Source: Oleispira sp963933055 (GTDB lineage Bacteria > Pseudomonadota > Gammaproteobacteria > Pseudomonadales > Oceanobacteraceae). Taken from it: a DNA stretch of 50,583 nt. Made by a program: the position numbers and the translations under genes. A model generated the notes under the pieces. The model worked only from the letters and a program-made list of their open reading frames with translations. It did not search any database and was not told where the DNA came from. The stretch covers positions 1-50,583 of the forward strand of contig CAWVSY010000024.1 of the NCBI GenBank assembly GCA_963933055.1, given 5' to 3'. This document shows, piece by piece, positions 1-7,891 of this stretch (its first letter is position 1; each line of letters starts with the position of its first letter).

Positions 1-1174
1 CATCGGTATCATTACCCCAGCGGCTTGCATCCACAACCTTAATAGCATCTTCCGTGGTCGATTGAGCAATAGCGATAATCGTTGGCTCAGCATTTACGGC
101 AGGTTCAGCATCAACCGCAGGTTCAGCAATTTTCCAACCAATATCTTTTAAAAGGTAACTTGCTAAACCAATATCTAATGAACCCGCCGTATATTGTGGC
201 TCCATTATTTCATCAGGAGAAGCGGCTGTATCAAAATGTGATACAGAGCTGCCTCCAACAATAGGGTTAGGCGCATACATTTGCACGCGATCACCGGTAG
301 TGAAAGAAGCAGAAGCATCAGCATCATTAAAACCTGCGTTTAATACCCCTTCTGCCGCTGTATTTACATGACTACCATTCCACAATAAGCCAGTATCACT
401 GATAGCAGATGCAGCGCGTTGACGGTTAGTTAAACCACCCGCTACCGTCCAATTAGCACTATCTGCAGCTGAATATAAAAAATTAGAAAAAATATCATTT
501 AACCCACTCGGTTTCGCGCCAGTGCTTGCGTCCGTTAAACTAGCAAAACCTAAACCATGAATAATTTCATGCAATAATACCGTCGTAAAACCAATGTTTG
601 TGCCAGCGGGTGCATCAAAGCCATAATACCAAAAACTGCCTGATAAGCAGTTAGCATCTCCTAAATCTGCATTGAACGACGCCCTTATATCTGAAAGCCT
701 AGTATTTAAGTCTTTATTACTGATGGCATTCGCTAAGCCAATAGGATAAAAAGTATTTGGCAATAAGTCGCTGGAAACTCTAGAGCCAGTAATATTGGTC
801 GTAGCGCCTGCACTCCCCAAGGTTGCAGCAAACGCACTACACGCCATCTTGCTATCAAAGTTGGCATCAATAATAATTGTCTGACTAGAAATGATTTTTT
901 CAGACAATATTTCAGCCGCTTTAATAAAAGACAATTTACGCTGCGCGCCGATAGTTGTGCCATTATTGCCACCCGAAGCAGCAACCGCTAAAGGATCATT
1001 AAACCCATTTTTGAACTTGAGTTGAATGGCTGATGCGCTACCCGTGACGGTACAAGCAGAATTGAAAGCCGCTCCTGTAGCCGCGGCTACAGAAGAGATA
1101 GGACAAGCCGCGGCAAAAGAAAATTGGCTTATAAATAAACTCAAAAAAAGAATAATGAATGGATAAATCCGCAT
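1..1174 (-). CDS. Secreted zinc metallopeptidase, C-terminus beyond the window
   Basis: The frame is open from an ATG at 1174 to the window edge, giving at least 391 codons without a stop. The start has a GGAGA ribosome site seven bases upstream. Residues 1-22 form a signal peptide (MRIYPFIILFLSLFISQFSF followed by AAA), so the product should be exported. The motif HEIIHGLGF at residues 202-210 is a metzincin-like zinc site (HExxHxxGF) and predicts H202 and H206 as zinc ligands with E203 as catalytic base. Several cysteines suggest disulfides. Near the window edge (about residues 355-370) there is a short AEPAVD/AEPAVN/AEP repeat and then the likely start of another domain. The substrate is unknown. 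The exact peptidase family could not be assigned; the exported zinc-hydrolase call is fairly secure. Confidence 0.8.
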   Translation of the reverse strand, partial: MRIYPFIILFLSLFISQFSFAAACPISSVAAATGAAFNSACTVTGSASAIQLKFKNGFNDPLAVAASGGNNGTTIGAQRKLSFIKAAEILSEKIISSQTIIIDANFDSKMACSAFAATLGSAGATTNITGSRVSSDLLPNTFYPIGLANAISNKDLNTRLSDIRASFNADLGDANCLSGSFWYYGFDAPAGTNIGFTTVLLHEIIHGLGFASLTDASTGAKPSGLNDIFSNFLYSAADSANWTVAGGLTNRQRAASAISDTGLLWNGSHVNTAAEGVLNAGFNDADASASFTTGDRVQMYAPNPIVGGSSVSHFDTAASPDEIMEPQYTAGSLDIGLASYLLKDIGWKIAEPAVDAEPAVNAEPTIIAIAQSTTEDAIKVVDASRWGNDTD

Positions 1175-1277
1175 GTAAGGTCTCCTGCGGACAATCCGCT
1201 GAATGTAATTTTATAGGCTTACGCCATAAGAAGCCGTTAAGCTAAATAATGATTAATCGGTGTTTTATAGAAAATTT

Positions 1278-1709
1278 CTACTGAGAAGTTGCTGGTGGCA
1301 ACTTAGAGGTTGAAGGAAGTTTAGAATATTCCTTAATTTGAATCGTACCGTCAGGCATTTTTACGGCAACAGGCATTTGAGTAAAGCGACCATTCGATTG
1401 CAACTCAACGCTACCATCCGCATTCTCAATCGTTTCCATAGGCCCATGAAAGAGCAACTGGTCGCGTATCCCCTGCTTCATTTCTTCGGTTAACATATCT
1501 TGATGGCGTGGCATTGCATTCTCTTGATCTGCATCATTCACAAGCACATCTGTCGATTGCAAGGTAAACTCTTTATCCTTATTTTGCTTGGTTCTGTCGC
1601 CAGTTTTAACTTTATCAGTCTCGAAATCTAAGACATTCCAAATGGCAACTACCGCAATCAATAATACGGCTAGAGCAATGATAACCTTAGGCTGTTTGAA
1701 ATTATTCAT
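1278..1709 (-). CDS. Small membrane-anchored protein of unknown function
   Basis: A 143-residue protein I do not recognise. The ATG at 1709 was chosen because AAAGGT lies seven bases upstream; two in-frame starts further upstream (1724 and 1745) lack a good ribosome site. Residues about 7-24 are a hydrophobic segment (VIIALAVLLIAVVAIW) preceded by lysine, so it is probably a type II membrane anchor with the rest outside the cytoplasm. The remainder is hydrophilic, with an acidic middle and a proline/serine-rich C-terminus. It lies 103 bp upstream of the metallopeptidase on the same strand and 52 bp downstream of alkC, so co-transcription is possible but not shown. Confidence 0.6.
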   Translation of the reverse strand: MNNFKQPKVIIALAVLLIAVVAIWNVLDFETDKVKTGDRTKQNKDKEFTLQSTDVLVNDADQENAMPRHQDMLTEEMKQGIRDQLLFHGPMETIENADGSVELQSNGRFTQMPVAVKMPDGTIQIKEYSKLPSTSKLPPATSQ

Positions 1710-1761
1710 TTTACTACCTTTCATAAATTTTTCTTCAAACACCACTAATATAAAGATCTTT

Positions 1762-2976
1762 TTATGGCGCCATTAATTCAAACTCTATTTGAGATTTTTT
1801 AATGCCATTAACCATGATCTCAATTTTATGCATCCCAGGATAATATTTGCGTGTGCTGATTTTTCTAAATGAGTGCTTTTTAATAACTGATTCTTTGCTA
1901 CTCGATTCCAAGTGCCTATTTAACCACTTAAAAACTTTAGCTGCTTGCTTACCATTCGCTTTTTGGAAATGCATCACATAATCAATCATTAATTGATTTT
2001 CCGTCTCCTGTGTTTTTTCCAAAATCATCTCAAACTCAAACTCACCAGAAAAAGGAATTTTGTATTGCTGACTGCTTAAACGGCAATGCACATCATCGGC
2101 AGGCTGATATCCAAATAACGCCATTATTTCTGGCTGCCCTTGCTTAAATAAAGTTCGACACGCATGGCGTACCAACTTAATTCTGCACTGTTTTTGCTGA
2201 GCGCTTAATGCGTTTAGCTCTTCACTCAAAAGCCATTGTTTGGCGGTATCAATAACAAGTTGTGGATGATCCTTCGCAATATCATTTAAATGATTGGCTA
2301 CCGAGCGGCGCACGTATTCTTCCGAATCGTCACGTAACGCAAATAACAAAGGTAAAACTAATTGCGGCTGTTCAATGAATAATGGGAGTCTCACGCCCCA
2401 AGGCAAACGCGGACGAGTACCTTCAGAGATTAATCGCCGTACATGATGGTTTTCATGGGTTAGCCAGGTTTTTAAAATAGCCAACGTCTGCTCAGGTTCA
2501 CGCAAAATGAAATGTCGAATCGCGAATTCCGCACTAAAATATTCAGTAATTTGCTGCAAATAATAAAGTCCCTGTTCAATACTCAAATATTGATGAATGC
2601 CAATATATTCACAGCAGATAAGAGAAAGCCAACCCGATAACTCATCATTATATTTTAAGGTCTCAACAACAATGTCCGCCCCCTTTACTTCAGGCATAAC
2701 TTGGTACAAAGCTTTGGCAGCAGTACGTAAGCGCTGCATAAGTGACAGTGATTGCCAAACGTCTTCAATACAAGGCTGATATTGAATATTATCTTGCTCT
2801 ACCCTCGTCGTTTTTTTGTTATCACTTGCAAGCGCTTCAAGCGCGAAGATATGAAGCTGCTCATTAAATGCTTTTTTATCAAACGCCTCAGCGTAATTCG
2901 ACGCCTGCTGCGCAATGCTTTGCCCCAACGTATTGATCTTAATTAACGACAAATGTTCTTTAAATAGTTCAGCCAT
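1762..2976 (-). CDS. alkC: AlkC-type DNA alkylation repair glycosylase
   Basis: A 404-residue HEAT-like helical repeat protein of the AlkC/AlkD superfamily, which excises 3-methyl purines from alkylated DNA. The block EGTRPRLPWGVRLP (about residues 185-198) followed by DDSEEYVRRSVANHLNDIAK is characteristic of the COG4335/AlkC branch. The last ~90 residues (from about 315) look beta-rich, ending KIEIMVNGIKKSQIEFELMA; this resembles the Ig-like domain appended to one AlkC subgroup, which is an inference. The start at 2976 has AAGGA six bases upstream; the longer in-frame start at 3036 has no ribosome site. It is divergent from nasT, with an operator-like palindrome between them. It could be a non-catalytic HEAT-repeat relative. 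Confidence 0.8.
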   Translation of the reverse strand: MAELFKEHLSLIKINTLGQSIAQQASNYAEAFDKKAFNEQLHIFALEALASDNKKTTRVEQDNIQYQPCIEDVWQSLSLMQRLRTAAKALYQVMPEVKGADIVVETLKYNDELSGWLSLICCEYIGIHQYLSIEQGLYYLQQITEYFSAEFAIRHFILREPEQTLAILKTWLTHENHHVRRLISEGTRPRLPWGVRLPLFIEQPQLVLPLLFALRDDSEEYVRRSVANHLNDIAKDHPQLVIDTAKQWLLSEELNALSAQQKQCRIKLVRHACRTLFKQGQPEIMALFGYQPADDVHCRLSSQQYKIPFSGEFEFEMILEKTQETENQLMIDYVMHFQKANGKQAAKVFKWLNRHLESSSKESVIKKHSFRKISTRKYYPGMHKIEIMVNGIKKSQIEFELMAP

Positions 2977-3027
2977 AAAGATCCTTAATACTCTCATACA
3001 GGTTTTTAACAAAAGTCTAACGCGCAT

Positions 3028-3048
3028 TACTGACAATTGATGTCAGTA
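3028..3048. promoter_or_regulatory. Operator-like inverted repeat between alkC and nasT
   Basis: TACTGACA-ATTGA-TGTCAGTA is a perfect 8-bp inverted repeat with a 5-bp spacer. It lies 52 bp upstream of the alkC start and 83 bp upstream of the nasT start. It has the size and symmetry of a dimeric repressor or activator site. It does not match the LexA consensus, and I cannot assign the binding protein. Confidence 0.4.
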
Positions 3049-3090
3049 GCCTATCTCAATCTAAAGAACAGAGCTAATGGTCTAATAATT

Positions 3091-3119
3091 GCTCTAATAA
3101 GCCGATACTGTTTTAGAGC
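3091..3119 (+). promoter_or_regulatory. Inverted repeat just upstream of nasT
   Basis: GCTCTAA (3091-3097) and TTAGAGC (3113-3119) form a perfect 7-bp inverted repeat ending 11 bases before the nasT ATG. The gap also carries three CTAAT repeats. nasT lacks a good ribosome site, so this hairpin could affect its translation, or it could be a DNA site. Its function is unknown. Confidence 0.3.
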
Positions 3120-3130
3120 ATTAAAGATTC

Positions 3131-3715
3131 ATGACACCTGTCAGAGTGATGTTGGTTGACGATACCCCAACCCGATCCGCTATTTTAGAGCAAGCCCTAC
3201 GTGATCAAGGCCTAACGGTCGTTTGCCGTTTAGAAAGTGCCCAAGGATTAATTAAAAATGTAGAAGTACATCAGCCTGATATTATTATAATGGATCTTGA
3301 ATCTCCTGATCGCGACACCTTAGAAAATATGACCGTGCTCAATCAGCACAACCCCAAACCCGTCATTATGTTTTCCGATGAAGATAATAGCCAAATAGTA
3401 TCTCAAGCAGTACAAGCTGGGGTAAGCGCTTACATCATTGATGGTTTAAACCCACATAAAGTTAAACCGATTATGGACGTAGCGATTGCTCGTTTTCGCG
3501 AATACCAAGCATTAAAAAAAGAACTGAAACAAACTCGTGACCAACTCGCTGATCGCAAAATCATTGATAAAGCCAAAGGTTTATTAATGAAAACAAGAGG
3601 GCTCGATGAAGAGCAGGCGTATCACGCGATGCGAAAAATGGCGATGGACAAAAGTAAACCAATCGCTGAAATCGCTCAAAATATTTTATCCGTAATGGAA
3701 CTGCTTTCTCCTTAG
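3131..3715 (+). CDS. nasT: NasT-type ANTAR antitermination regulator
   Basis: A 194-residue cytoplasmic RNA-binding regulator of the AmiR/NasT family. Residues 1-120 form a receiver-like domain with acidic D10/D11 and D55 at the usual phospho-acceptor position. The lysine that completes a phosphorylation site appears replaced (YIIDGL, D104), consistent with control by NasS rather than by a kinase. A helical linker leads to the ANTAR domain at about residues 135-190 (KIIDKAKGLLMKTRGLDEEQ). In known systems NasT binds paired hexaloop hairpins in the leader of nitrate genes and prevents termination; such a leader is visible at 5159-5319. The ribosome site is weak. nasS follows after 40 bp. Confidence 0.93.
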   Translation: MTPVRVMLVDDTPTRSAILEQALRDQGLTVVCRLESAQGLIKNVEVHQPDIIIMDLESPDRDTLENMTVLNQHNPKPVIMFSDEDNSQIVSQAVQAGVSAYIIDGLNPHKVKPIMDVAIARFREYQALKKELKQTRDQLADRKIIDKAKGLLMKTRGLDEEQAYHAMRKMAMDKSKPIAEIAQNILSVMELLSP

Positions 3716-3755
3716 TGCCTGAAACAGTCTATTAATCTAACTACTGGAGACGCGC

Positions 3756-4871
3756 ATGATTGGTGCGAAAATTGAAAAAAAAGCACTAAAGCTGGGCTAC
3801 ATGCCACTTAGTGATTGCCTGCCTTTGCTGGTAGCACAACAGCAAGGTTTCTTTGCTAAGCAAGGGATCAATGTCGAATTACAACAAGAAGTATCTTGGG
3901 CCAACATTCGTGACAAAGTCATTGTCGGACATTTTGATGGGGCTCATATGCTTGCCCCCATGGTACTCGCCAGCAGCGTTGGCCTTGGCGGATTAAAGAA
4001 ACCCTTGATTACGGCTTTCTCTTTAGGCCTAAATGGTAATGCTCTCACCGTATCAAACTCCTTGCATCAGCAGCTATACGATACCAATAAAGATACCTTT
4101 GAGTATGCGCATACTCTTAAGCAATTAATTCAACAGCGTAAAGACCATGGTTTACCCACATTAGTTTTCGCAACAGTCTACCCCTACTCTTGCCATAATT
4201 TACAACTGCGTTATTGGCTAGGCAGCGCAGGCATTGATCCTGATAACGATATTGAGCTAGTCATACTGCCGCCCTCACAAATGGTTGACCACTTAAAACT
4301 GCAGCACATTGATGGTTTTTTGGCTGGCGCGCCCTGGAATTCCGTCGCTATTTTACAAGGCATAGGACACTGCCTATTAACCGGTGCAGATATTTGGCAA
4401 AATTCCCCCGAAAAAGTCTTAGCCGTGACTCAAGAATGGGCTGAAGAAAATCCCAATACCCATCACGCGTTAATTCGAGCGCTCTATGAAGCCTGCCATT
4501 GGTTAGAAAACAATGCCGCAAAGGCATTACCCCTATTAGAGCAATACCTATCATTGAGCTCACCTTTAATTGACCAAGAATGTTTAGTTCCGGCGATTAC
4601 GGGGGAATATGTATTTTCCAATAGCGAACAAGAAAGAAAAGTGCCTGGTACCCTAATTTTTAATCGTTTAATGGCTAATTTCCCTTGGTTATCTCATGCC
4701 CAATGGATTGCGGATCAAATGAAACGCTGGGGCTGGCTACCAAAAAATATCGATTGTGATGAACTGATCATTCAATGCTACCGCCCTGATATTTACCGCG
4801 CGGCATTAAATCACATACCACTGCCGACCAGTGATTACCAAGAAAATATAAATAGCCATAACAATTTATAG
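3756..4871 (+). CDS. nasS: NasS-type cytoplasmic nitrate sensor
   Basis: A 371-residue protein of the CmpA/NrtA solute-binding family with no signal peptide: the domain begins almost at once (KALKLGYMPLSDCLPLLVAQ), so the protein should stay in the cytoplasm. It shares many blocks with the periplasmic NrtA encoded downstream, such as GHFDGAHMLAP against GQLDGAHMLAG, LRYWLGSAGI against LRYWLAAGGI, and a C-terminal RPDIYRAA. Known NasS proteins bind nitrate or nitrite and release the partner NasT; this role is inferred from family and from the adjacent nasT. The ATG has GGAGA eight bases upstream. Co-transcription with nasT is likely. Confidence 0.92.
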   Translation: MIGAKIEKKALKLGYMPLSDCLPLLVAQQQGFFAKQGINVELQQEVSWANIRDKVIVGHFDGAHMLAPMVLASSVGLGGLKKPLITAFSLGLNGNALTVSNSLHQQLYDTNKDTFEYAHTLKQLIQQRKDHGLPTLVFATVYPYSCHNLQLRYWLGSAGIDPDNDIELVILPPSQMVDHLKLQHIDGFLAGAPWNSVAILQGIGHCLLTGADIWQNSPEKVLAVTQEWAEENPNTHHALIRALYEACHWLENNAAKALPLLEQYLSLSSPLIDQECLVPAITGEYVFSNSEQERKVPGTLIFNRLMANFPWLSHAQWIADQMKRWGWLPKNIDCDELIIQCYRPDIYRAALNHIPLPTSDYQENINSHNNL

Positions 4872-4891
4872 AGCAGATTTTAAAATAAGCT

Positions 4892-4930
4892 ACGTTTCGG
4901 TGCAGAAATTATTATTTTGCACTGAAACGT
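4892..4930. terminator. Strong stem-loop after nasS
   Basis: ACGTTTCGGTGCA (4892-4904) pairs with TGCACTGAAACGT (4918-4930) through 13 bp including one G-U. Beyond a bulged G an inner AAAT/ATTT helix closes a 4-base loop. It starts 21 bases after the nasS stop. No T tract follows directly (a T6 run appears about 20 bases later), so it may be a poor intrinsic terminator or an mRNA 3'-end stabiliser. It also contains GTGC/GCAC half sites of the NtrC type. Confidence 0.5.
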
Positions 4931-5022
4931 ACAATTTAAAAAATACCTTTTTTATCGCGAGTAAATGACGCACGTTAAAATACCAACGAATAACTCTTTT
5001 GCACAAAAACATCCCACATAGC

Positions 5023-5072
5023 TTGCACCATATAGAATCAAAATAGGATTAAGCACTGAATTTATTGCACCA
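5023..5072 (+). promoter_or_regulatory. Possible NtrC-type enhancer half sites
   Basis: TTGCACCA occurs at 5023-5030 and again at 5065-5072, about 62-111 bp upstream of the GG of the sigma-54-type promoter. NtrC sites are built from TGCAC/GTGCA half sites, but the opposing halves here are poor. Assignment rests on position and half-site match only. Confidence 0.3.
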
Positions 5073-5132
5073 AACCACATCATTTTAAGTATTTTTAATG
5101 AATACACTTATTTTTGTTTGTGTTTCTAAAGT

Positions 5133-5148
5133 TGGCACATTACTCGCT
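5133..5148 (+). promoter_or_regulatory. Sigma-54-type promoter for nrtABD-porin
   Basis: TGGCAC-ATTAC-TCGCT matches the -24/-12 consensus TGGCAC-N5-TTGCW with the invariant GG (5134-5135) and GC (5146-5147) in exact spacing. Transcription would begin near 5159, seven bases before the first leader hairpin. This links the operon to nitrogen status (RpoN/NtrC) in addition to nitrate. Confidence 0.7.
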
Positions 5149-5158
5149 ATATTTAAAT

Positions 5159-5319
5159 ATATGTTTCAAACCAACGAAGGCTTTGAGGCAATCAGAATTA
5201 ATACATTATCTGCAAAGGCGCAAATAAATACTTTATTCATTATCAATGGATAGAGAATTCATTTGCGCTTTTTTTTTGCTAAAAAATTACTCAATAGACC
5301 CAAATAAAGGAAGTTCCCG
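5159..5319 (+). promoter_or_regulatory. Nitrate-responsive ANTAR (NasT) leader
   Basis: This is the untranslated leader between the predicted sigma-54 start and the nrtA ATG. Hairpin P1: TCAAACC (5166-5172), hexaloop AACGAA (5173-5178), GG-c-TTTGA (5179-5186). Hairpin P2: TTATCTGC (5206-5213), hexaloop AAAGGC (5214-5219), GCAAATAA (5220-5227), with one C-A mismatch. Both hexaloops carry A at position 1 and G at position 4, the hallmark of ANTAR-bound RNA. The 3' arm of P2 is also the 5' arm of the downstream terminator, so P2 bound by NasT and the terminator exclude each other. The sequence facts are direct; the mechanism is that known for NasR/EutV/NasT. Confidence 0.82.
5214..5277 (+). terminator. 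Conditional intrinsic terminator in the nrtA leader
   Basis: GCGCAAAT (5218-5225) pairs with ATTTGCGC (5261-5268), extendable outward to about 12 bp through AAAG with the start of the T run, and is followed by nine Ts (5269-5277). The 35-base interior can itself fold (TATC/GATA and ATTC/GAAT helices), giving a rod-like arm. It overlaps hairpin P2, so NasT binding should abolish it. Confidence 0.85.
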
Positions 5320-6729
5320 ATGAAGACTGCCCGCTTTAAAATGAACAAAATCAGACGCTCACTCTTAAAAACTGCGCTTACGCTTGCCGCGAGTACGGCA
5401 TTATTAGCCGTGCCTTTTAGCGCGACCCAAGCGGCTGAAAAAGTAGGATATGCCGAAAAAGAAGAACTTAAATTTGGCTTTATTAAATTAACCGACATGG
5501 CACCGCTTGCCATCGCTTATGAAAAAGGTTTTTTTGAAGACGAAGGTCTTTACGTAACACTAGAAGCACAAGCGAACTGGAAAGTATTATTAGACCGAGT
5601 CATTGATGGTCAACTGGATGGCGCTCACATGCTAGCAGGTCAGCCTCTCGGAGCAACAATGGGCTACGGTACAAAAGCGGATATCATTACCGCTTTTAGT
5701 ATGGACTTAAATGGTAACGCCATTACCGTTTCCAACAGTGTTTGGAAAGAAATGAAGAAGAACATTCCTCATGTCGATGGCAAACCTGTTCATCCCATTA
5801 AAGCCGATTCATTGAAGCCGGTTATTGAAAGCTATAAAGATGCAGGGAAGCCTTTTAATATGGGTATGGTTTTTCCAGTATCGACCCACAACTACGAATT
5901 ACGTTATTGGCTAGCCGCAGGTGGAATTCACCCTGGCTATTATGCACCTCATAAAGGTGATACTTCCGGTCAAATTGATGCAGACGCATTATTATCAGTA
6001 ACACCACCACCACAAATGCCAGCCACCATGGAAGCAGGTACGATTAACGGTTACTGCGTCGGCGAGCCGTGGAACCAGCAAGCCGTTTTCAAAGGCATCG
6101 GCGTACCCGTAGTTACCGATTATGAAATTTGGAAAAACAACCCAGAAAAAGTCTTTGGTGTGAGTAAAACCTGGGCAGAGAAAAATCCAAATACTCACAT
6201 TCGTATTGTAAAAGCGATGATTCGTGCCGCTCAATGGTTAGATGAAAGCAATAATGCCAACCGTCCTGAAGCAGTAAAAATTCTATCTAAAAGTAATTAC
6301 GTAGGCGCTGACTACGATGTCATTGCCAACTCGATGACGGGTACATTCGAATATGAAAAAGGCGATAAGCGCGAAGTACCTGATTTCAACGTATTCTTTC
6401 GCTATAACGCAACCTACCCTTATTACTCAGATGCAATTTGGTATCTAACGCAAATGCGTCGCTGGGGCCAGATCTCTGAGCCAAAATCTGATGATTGGTA
6501 TAAAGAATTAGCGAAAAAAGTTTATCGCCCCGATATTTACGCAACCGCTGCGAAAGAACTGATCAAAGAAGGGAAAGTTCAAGCAAAAGATTTTCCAGAG
6601 TTCTTTTCAGAAACCGGATTCCGCGCGCCTCAAAAACACTTTATTGACAACATTGTTTATGACGGTACACAGCCAAATATGTATCTAGATAAATTCAGCA
6701 TTGGCTTAAAAGGAAAAGACAAGCTGTAA
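5320..6729 (+). CDS. nrtA: Nitrate ABC transporter periplasmic binding protein
   Basis: A 469-residue exported member of the NrtA/CmpA family. The N-terminus has a twin-arginine-like signal (RRSLLKTALTLAAS, residues 13-26) and a likely cleavage after ATQA near residue 39. The mature part begins EELKFGFIKLTDMAPLAIAY, the typical NrtA opening, and retains GQLDGAHMLAG and a C-terminal RPDIYATAAK. It should capture nitrate or nitrite in the periplasm and deliver it to NrtB. The ATG at 5320 is preceded by AAGGA; an in-frame ATG at 5341 is an alternative that would still keep the RR motif. It is the first gene behind the NasT-controlled leader. Confidence 0.94.
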   Translation: MKTARFKMNKIRRSLLKTALTLAASTALLAVPFSATQAAEKVGYAEKEELKFGFIKLTDMAPLAIAYEKGFFEDEGLYVTLEAQANWKVLLDRVIDGQLDGAHMLAGQPLGATMGYGTKADIITAFSMDLNGNAITVSNSVWKEMKKNIPHVDGKPVHPIKADSLKPVIESYKDAGKPFNMGMVFPVSTHNYELRYWLAAGGIHPGYYAPHKGDTSGQIDADALLSVTPPPQMPATMEAGTINGYCVGEPWNQQAVFKGIGVPVVTDYEIWKNNPEKVFGVSKTWAEKNPNTHIRIVKAMIRAAQWLDESNNANRPEAVKILSKSNYVGADYDVIANSMTGTFEYEKGDKREVPDFNVFFRYNATYPYYSDAIWYLTQMRRWGQISEPKSDDWYKELAKKVYRPDIYATAAKELIKEGKVQAKDFPEFFSETGFRAPQKHFIDNIVYDGTQPNMYLDKFSIGLKGKDKL

Positions 6730-6753
6730 ATTCCATAATAAAAAAGATCGACC

Positions 6754-6783
6754 TCTCTCTTAATCAGAAAAGGTTAAGAGAGA
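6754..6783 (+). promoter_or_regulatory. Intercistronic stem-loop between nrtA and nrtB
   Basis: A 12-bp stem (TCTCTCTTAATC at 6754-6765 with GGTTAAGAGAGA at 6772-6783, one U-G) closes the hexaloop AGAAAA. No T run follows. Such hairpins after a binding-protein gene often stabilise the upstream message, which would favour more NrtA than membrane subunits; this role is inferred. Confidence 0.5.
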
Positions 6784-6835
6784 TTAATGATATTAAAGAG
6801 TACGCGTACGGCGAACGTACACAGTCGAGGTTTTT

Positions 6836-7852
6836 ATGACAAGTAAGATTCCAACCAATTCAAGTTTAGCCAGCGCTAATCTAACAAGCTGGAAAAGCAT
6901 CACGGATGATGTCATGCCAACTTGGTTACAAGATGCAATTAAAGCCATTATGCTTCCGATGATAGGATTACTTTTTTTCTTATTAATTTGGGGAACCGTT
7001 GCTCAAAACATTGAGACTTCATTAGGAAAATTTCCAGGACCTAGTGAAGCATTAGAGCAGTTTCAATCACTAATCACTGAGCATAATGAAGAACGTAGTA
7101 AAGAAGTCGCTTTTTATCAGCGTCAAGATGATCGAAACGAAGCCCGCTTAGCGCAAGATCCTACCTATCAGATAAAAATCAGAAACTATACTGGCAAGCC
7201 AACGTTTATCGATCAAATTGGCACTAGCTTAATTACCGTATTAACAGGTTTCATTTTAGCGTCTATGATCGCGATTCCTTTAGGAATAATGATTGGCTTA
7301 AGTAAAAACTTATACGCGGCCGCCAACCCAGTGATTCAACTGTTTAAACCTGTTTCGCCATTAGCTTGGCTACCACTGGTCACTATGGTGGTGAGTGCTG
7401 TCTATGTCAGTGACGACCCTTTATTTGCAAAGTCGTTTGTGACTTCGGTAATTACCGTACTGCTATGCTCGCTCTGGCCTACTGTTTTAAATACCGCCGT
7501 TGGTGTTGCTTCTATCAGTCCAGATCTTATCAACGTCAGTAAAGTATTGCGTCTAAAACCTATGACGCACGTTTTTAAAGTCGTCATCCCATCTTCCATT
7601 CCTATGGTCTTTACCGGTTTGCGCTTATCACTAGGCATTGCTTGGATGGTTTTAATCGCGGCTGAAATGTTGGCGCAAAACCCTGGACTTGGAAAATTTG
7701 TTTGGGACGAATTCCAGAACGGCAGTTCTAATTCACTCGGTCGCATCATGGTCGCCGTGCTGGTGATTGGCTTAATCGGATTCTTGCTAGATCGCATCAT
7801 GCTGATGCTGCAAAAGTTTTTCTCTTGGGATAAGCAAGCACTATTACGCTAA
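6836..7852 (+). CDS. nrtB: Nitrate ABC transporter permease
   Basis: A 338-residue inner-membrane permease. One membrane helix at about residues 38-58 is followed by a ~80-residue polar stretch (residues about 70-130) containing ERSKEVAFYQRQDDRNEARL, and then the five- or six-helix binding-protein-dependent transport domain from about residue 140. The coupling-loop motif is recognisable near residues 265-300 (TGLRLSLGIAWMVLIAAEML), typical of the NrtB/SsuC/TauC family. GAGG lies upstream of the ATG. It follows nrtA after 106 bp and precedes the ATPase gene by 39 bp. Confidence 0.93.
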   Translation: MTSKIPTNSSLASANLTSWKSITDDVMPTWLQDAIKAIMLPMIGLLFFLLIWGTVAQNIETSLGKFPGPSEALEQFQSLITEHNEERSKEVAFYQRQDDRNEARLAQDPTYQIKIRNYTGKPTFIDQIGTSLITVLTGFILASMIAIPLGIMIGLSKNLYAAANPVIQLFKPVSPLAWLPLVTMVVSAVYVSDDPLFAKSFVTSVITVLLCSLWPTVLNTAVGVASISPDLINVSKVLRLKPMTHVFKVVIPSSIPMVFTGLRLSLGIAWMVLIAAEMLAQNPGLGKFVWDEFQNGSSNSLGRIMVAVLVIGLIGFLLDRIMLMLQKFFSWDKQALLR

Positions 7853-7891
7853 TTCTAAATCAATAATTTATTAAACTTTGAGAGAATAAAT

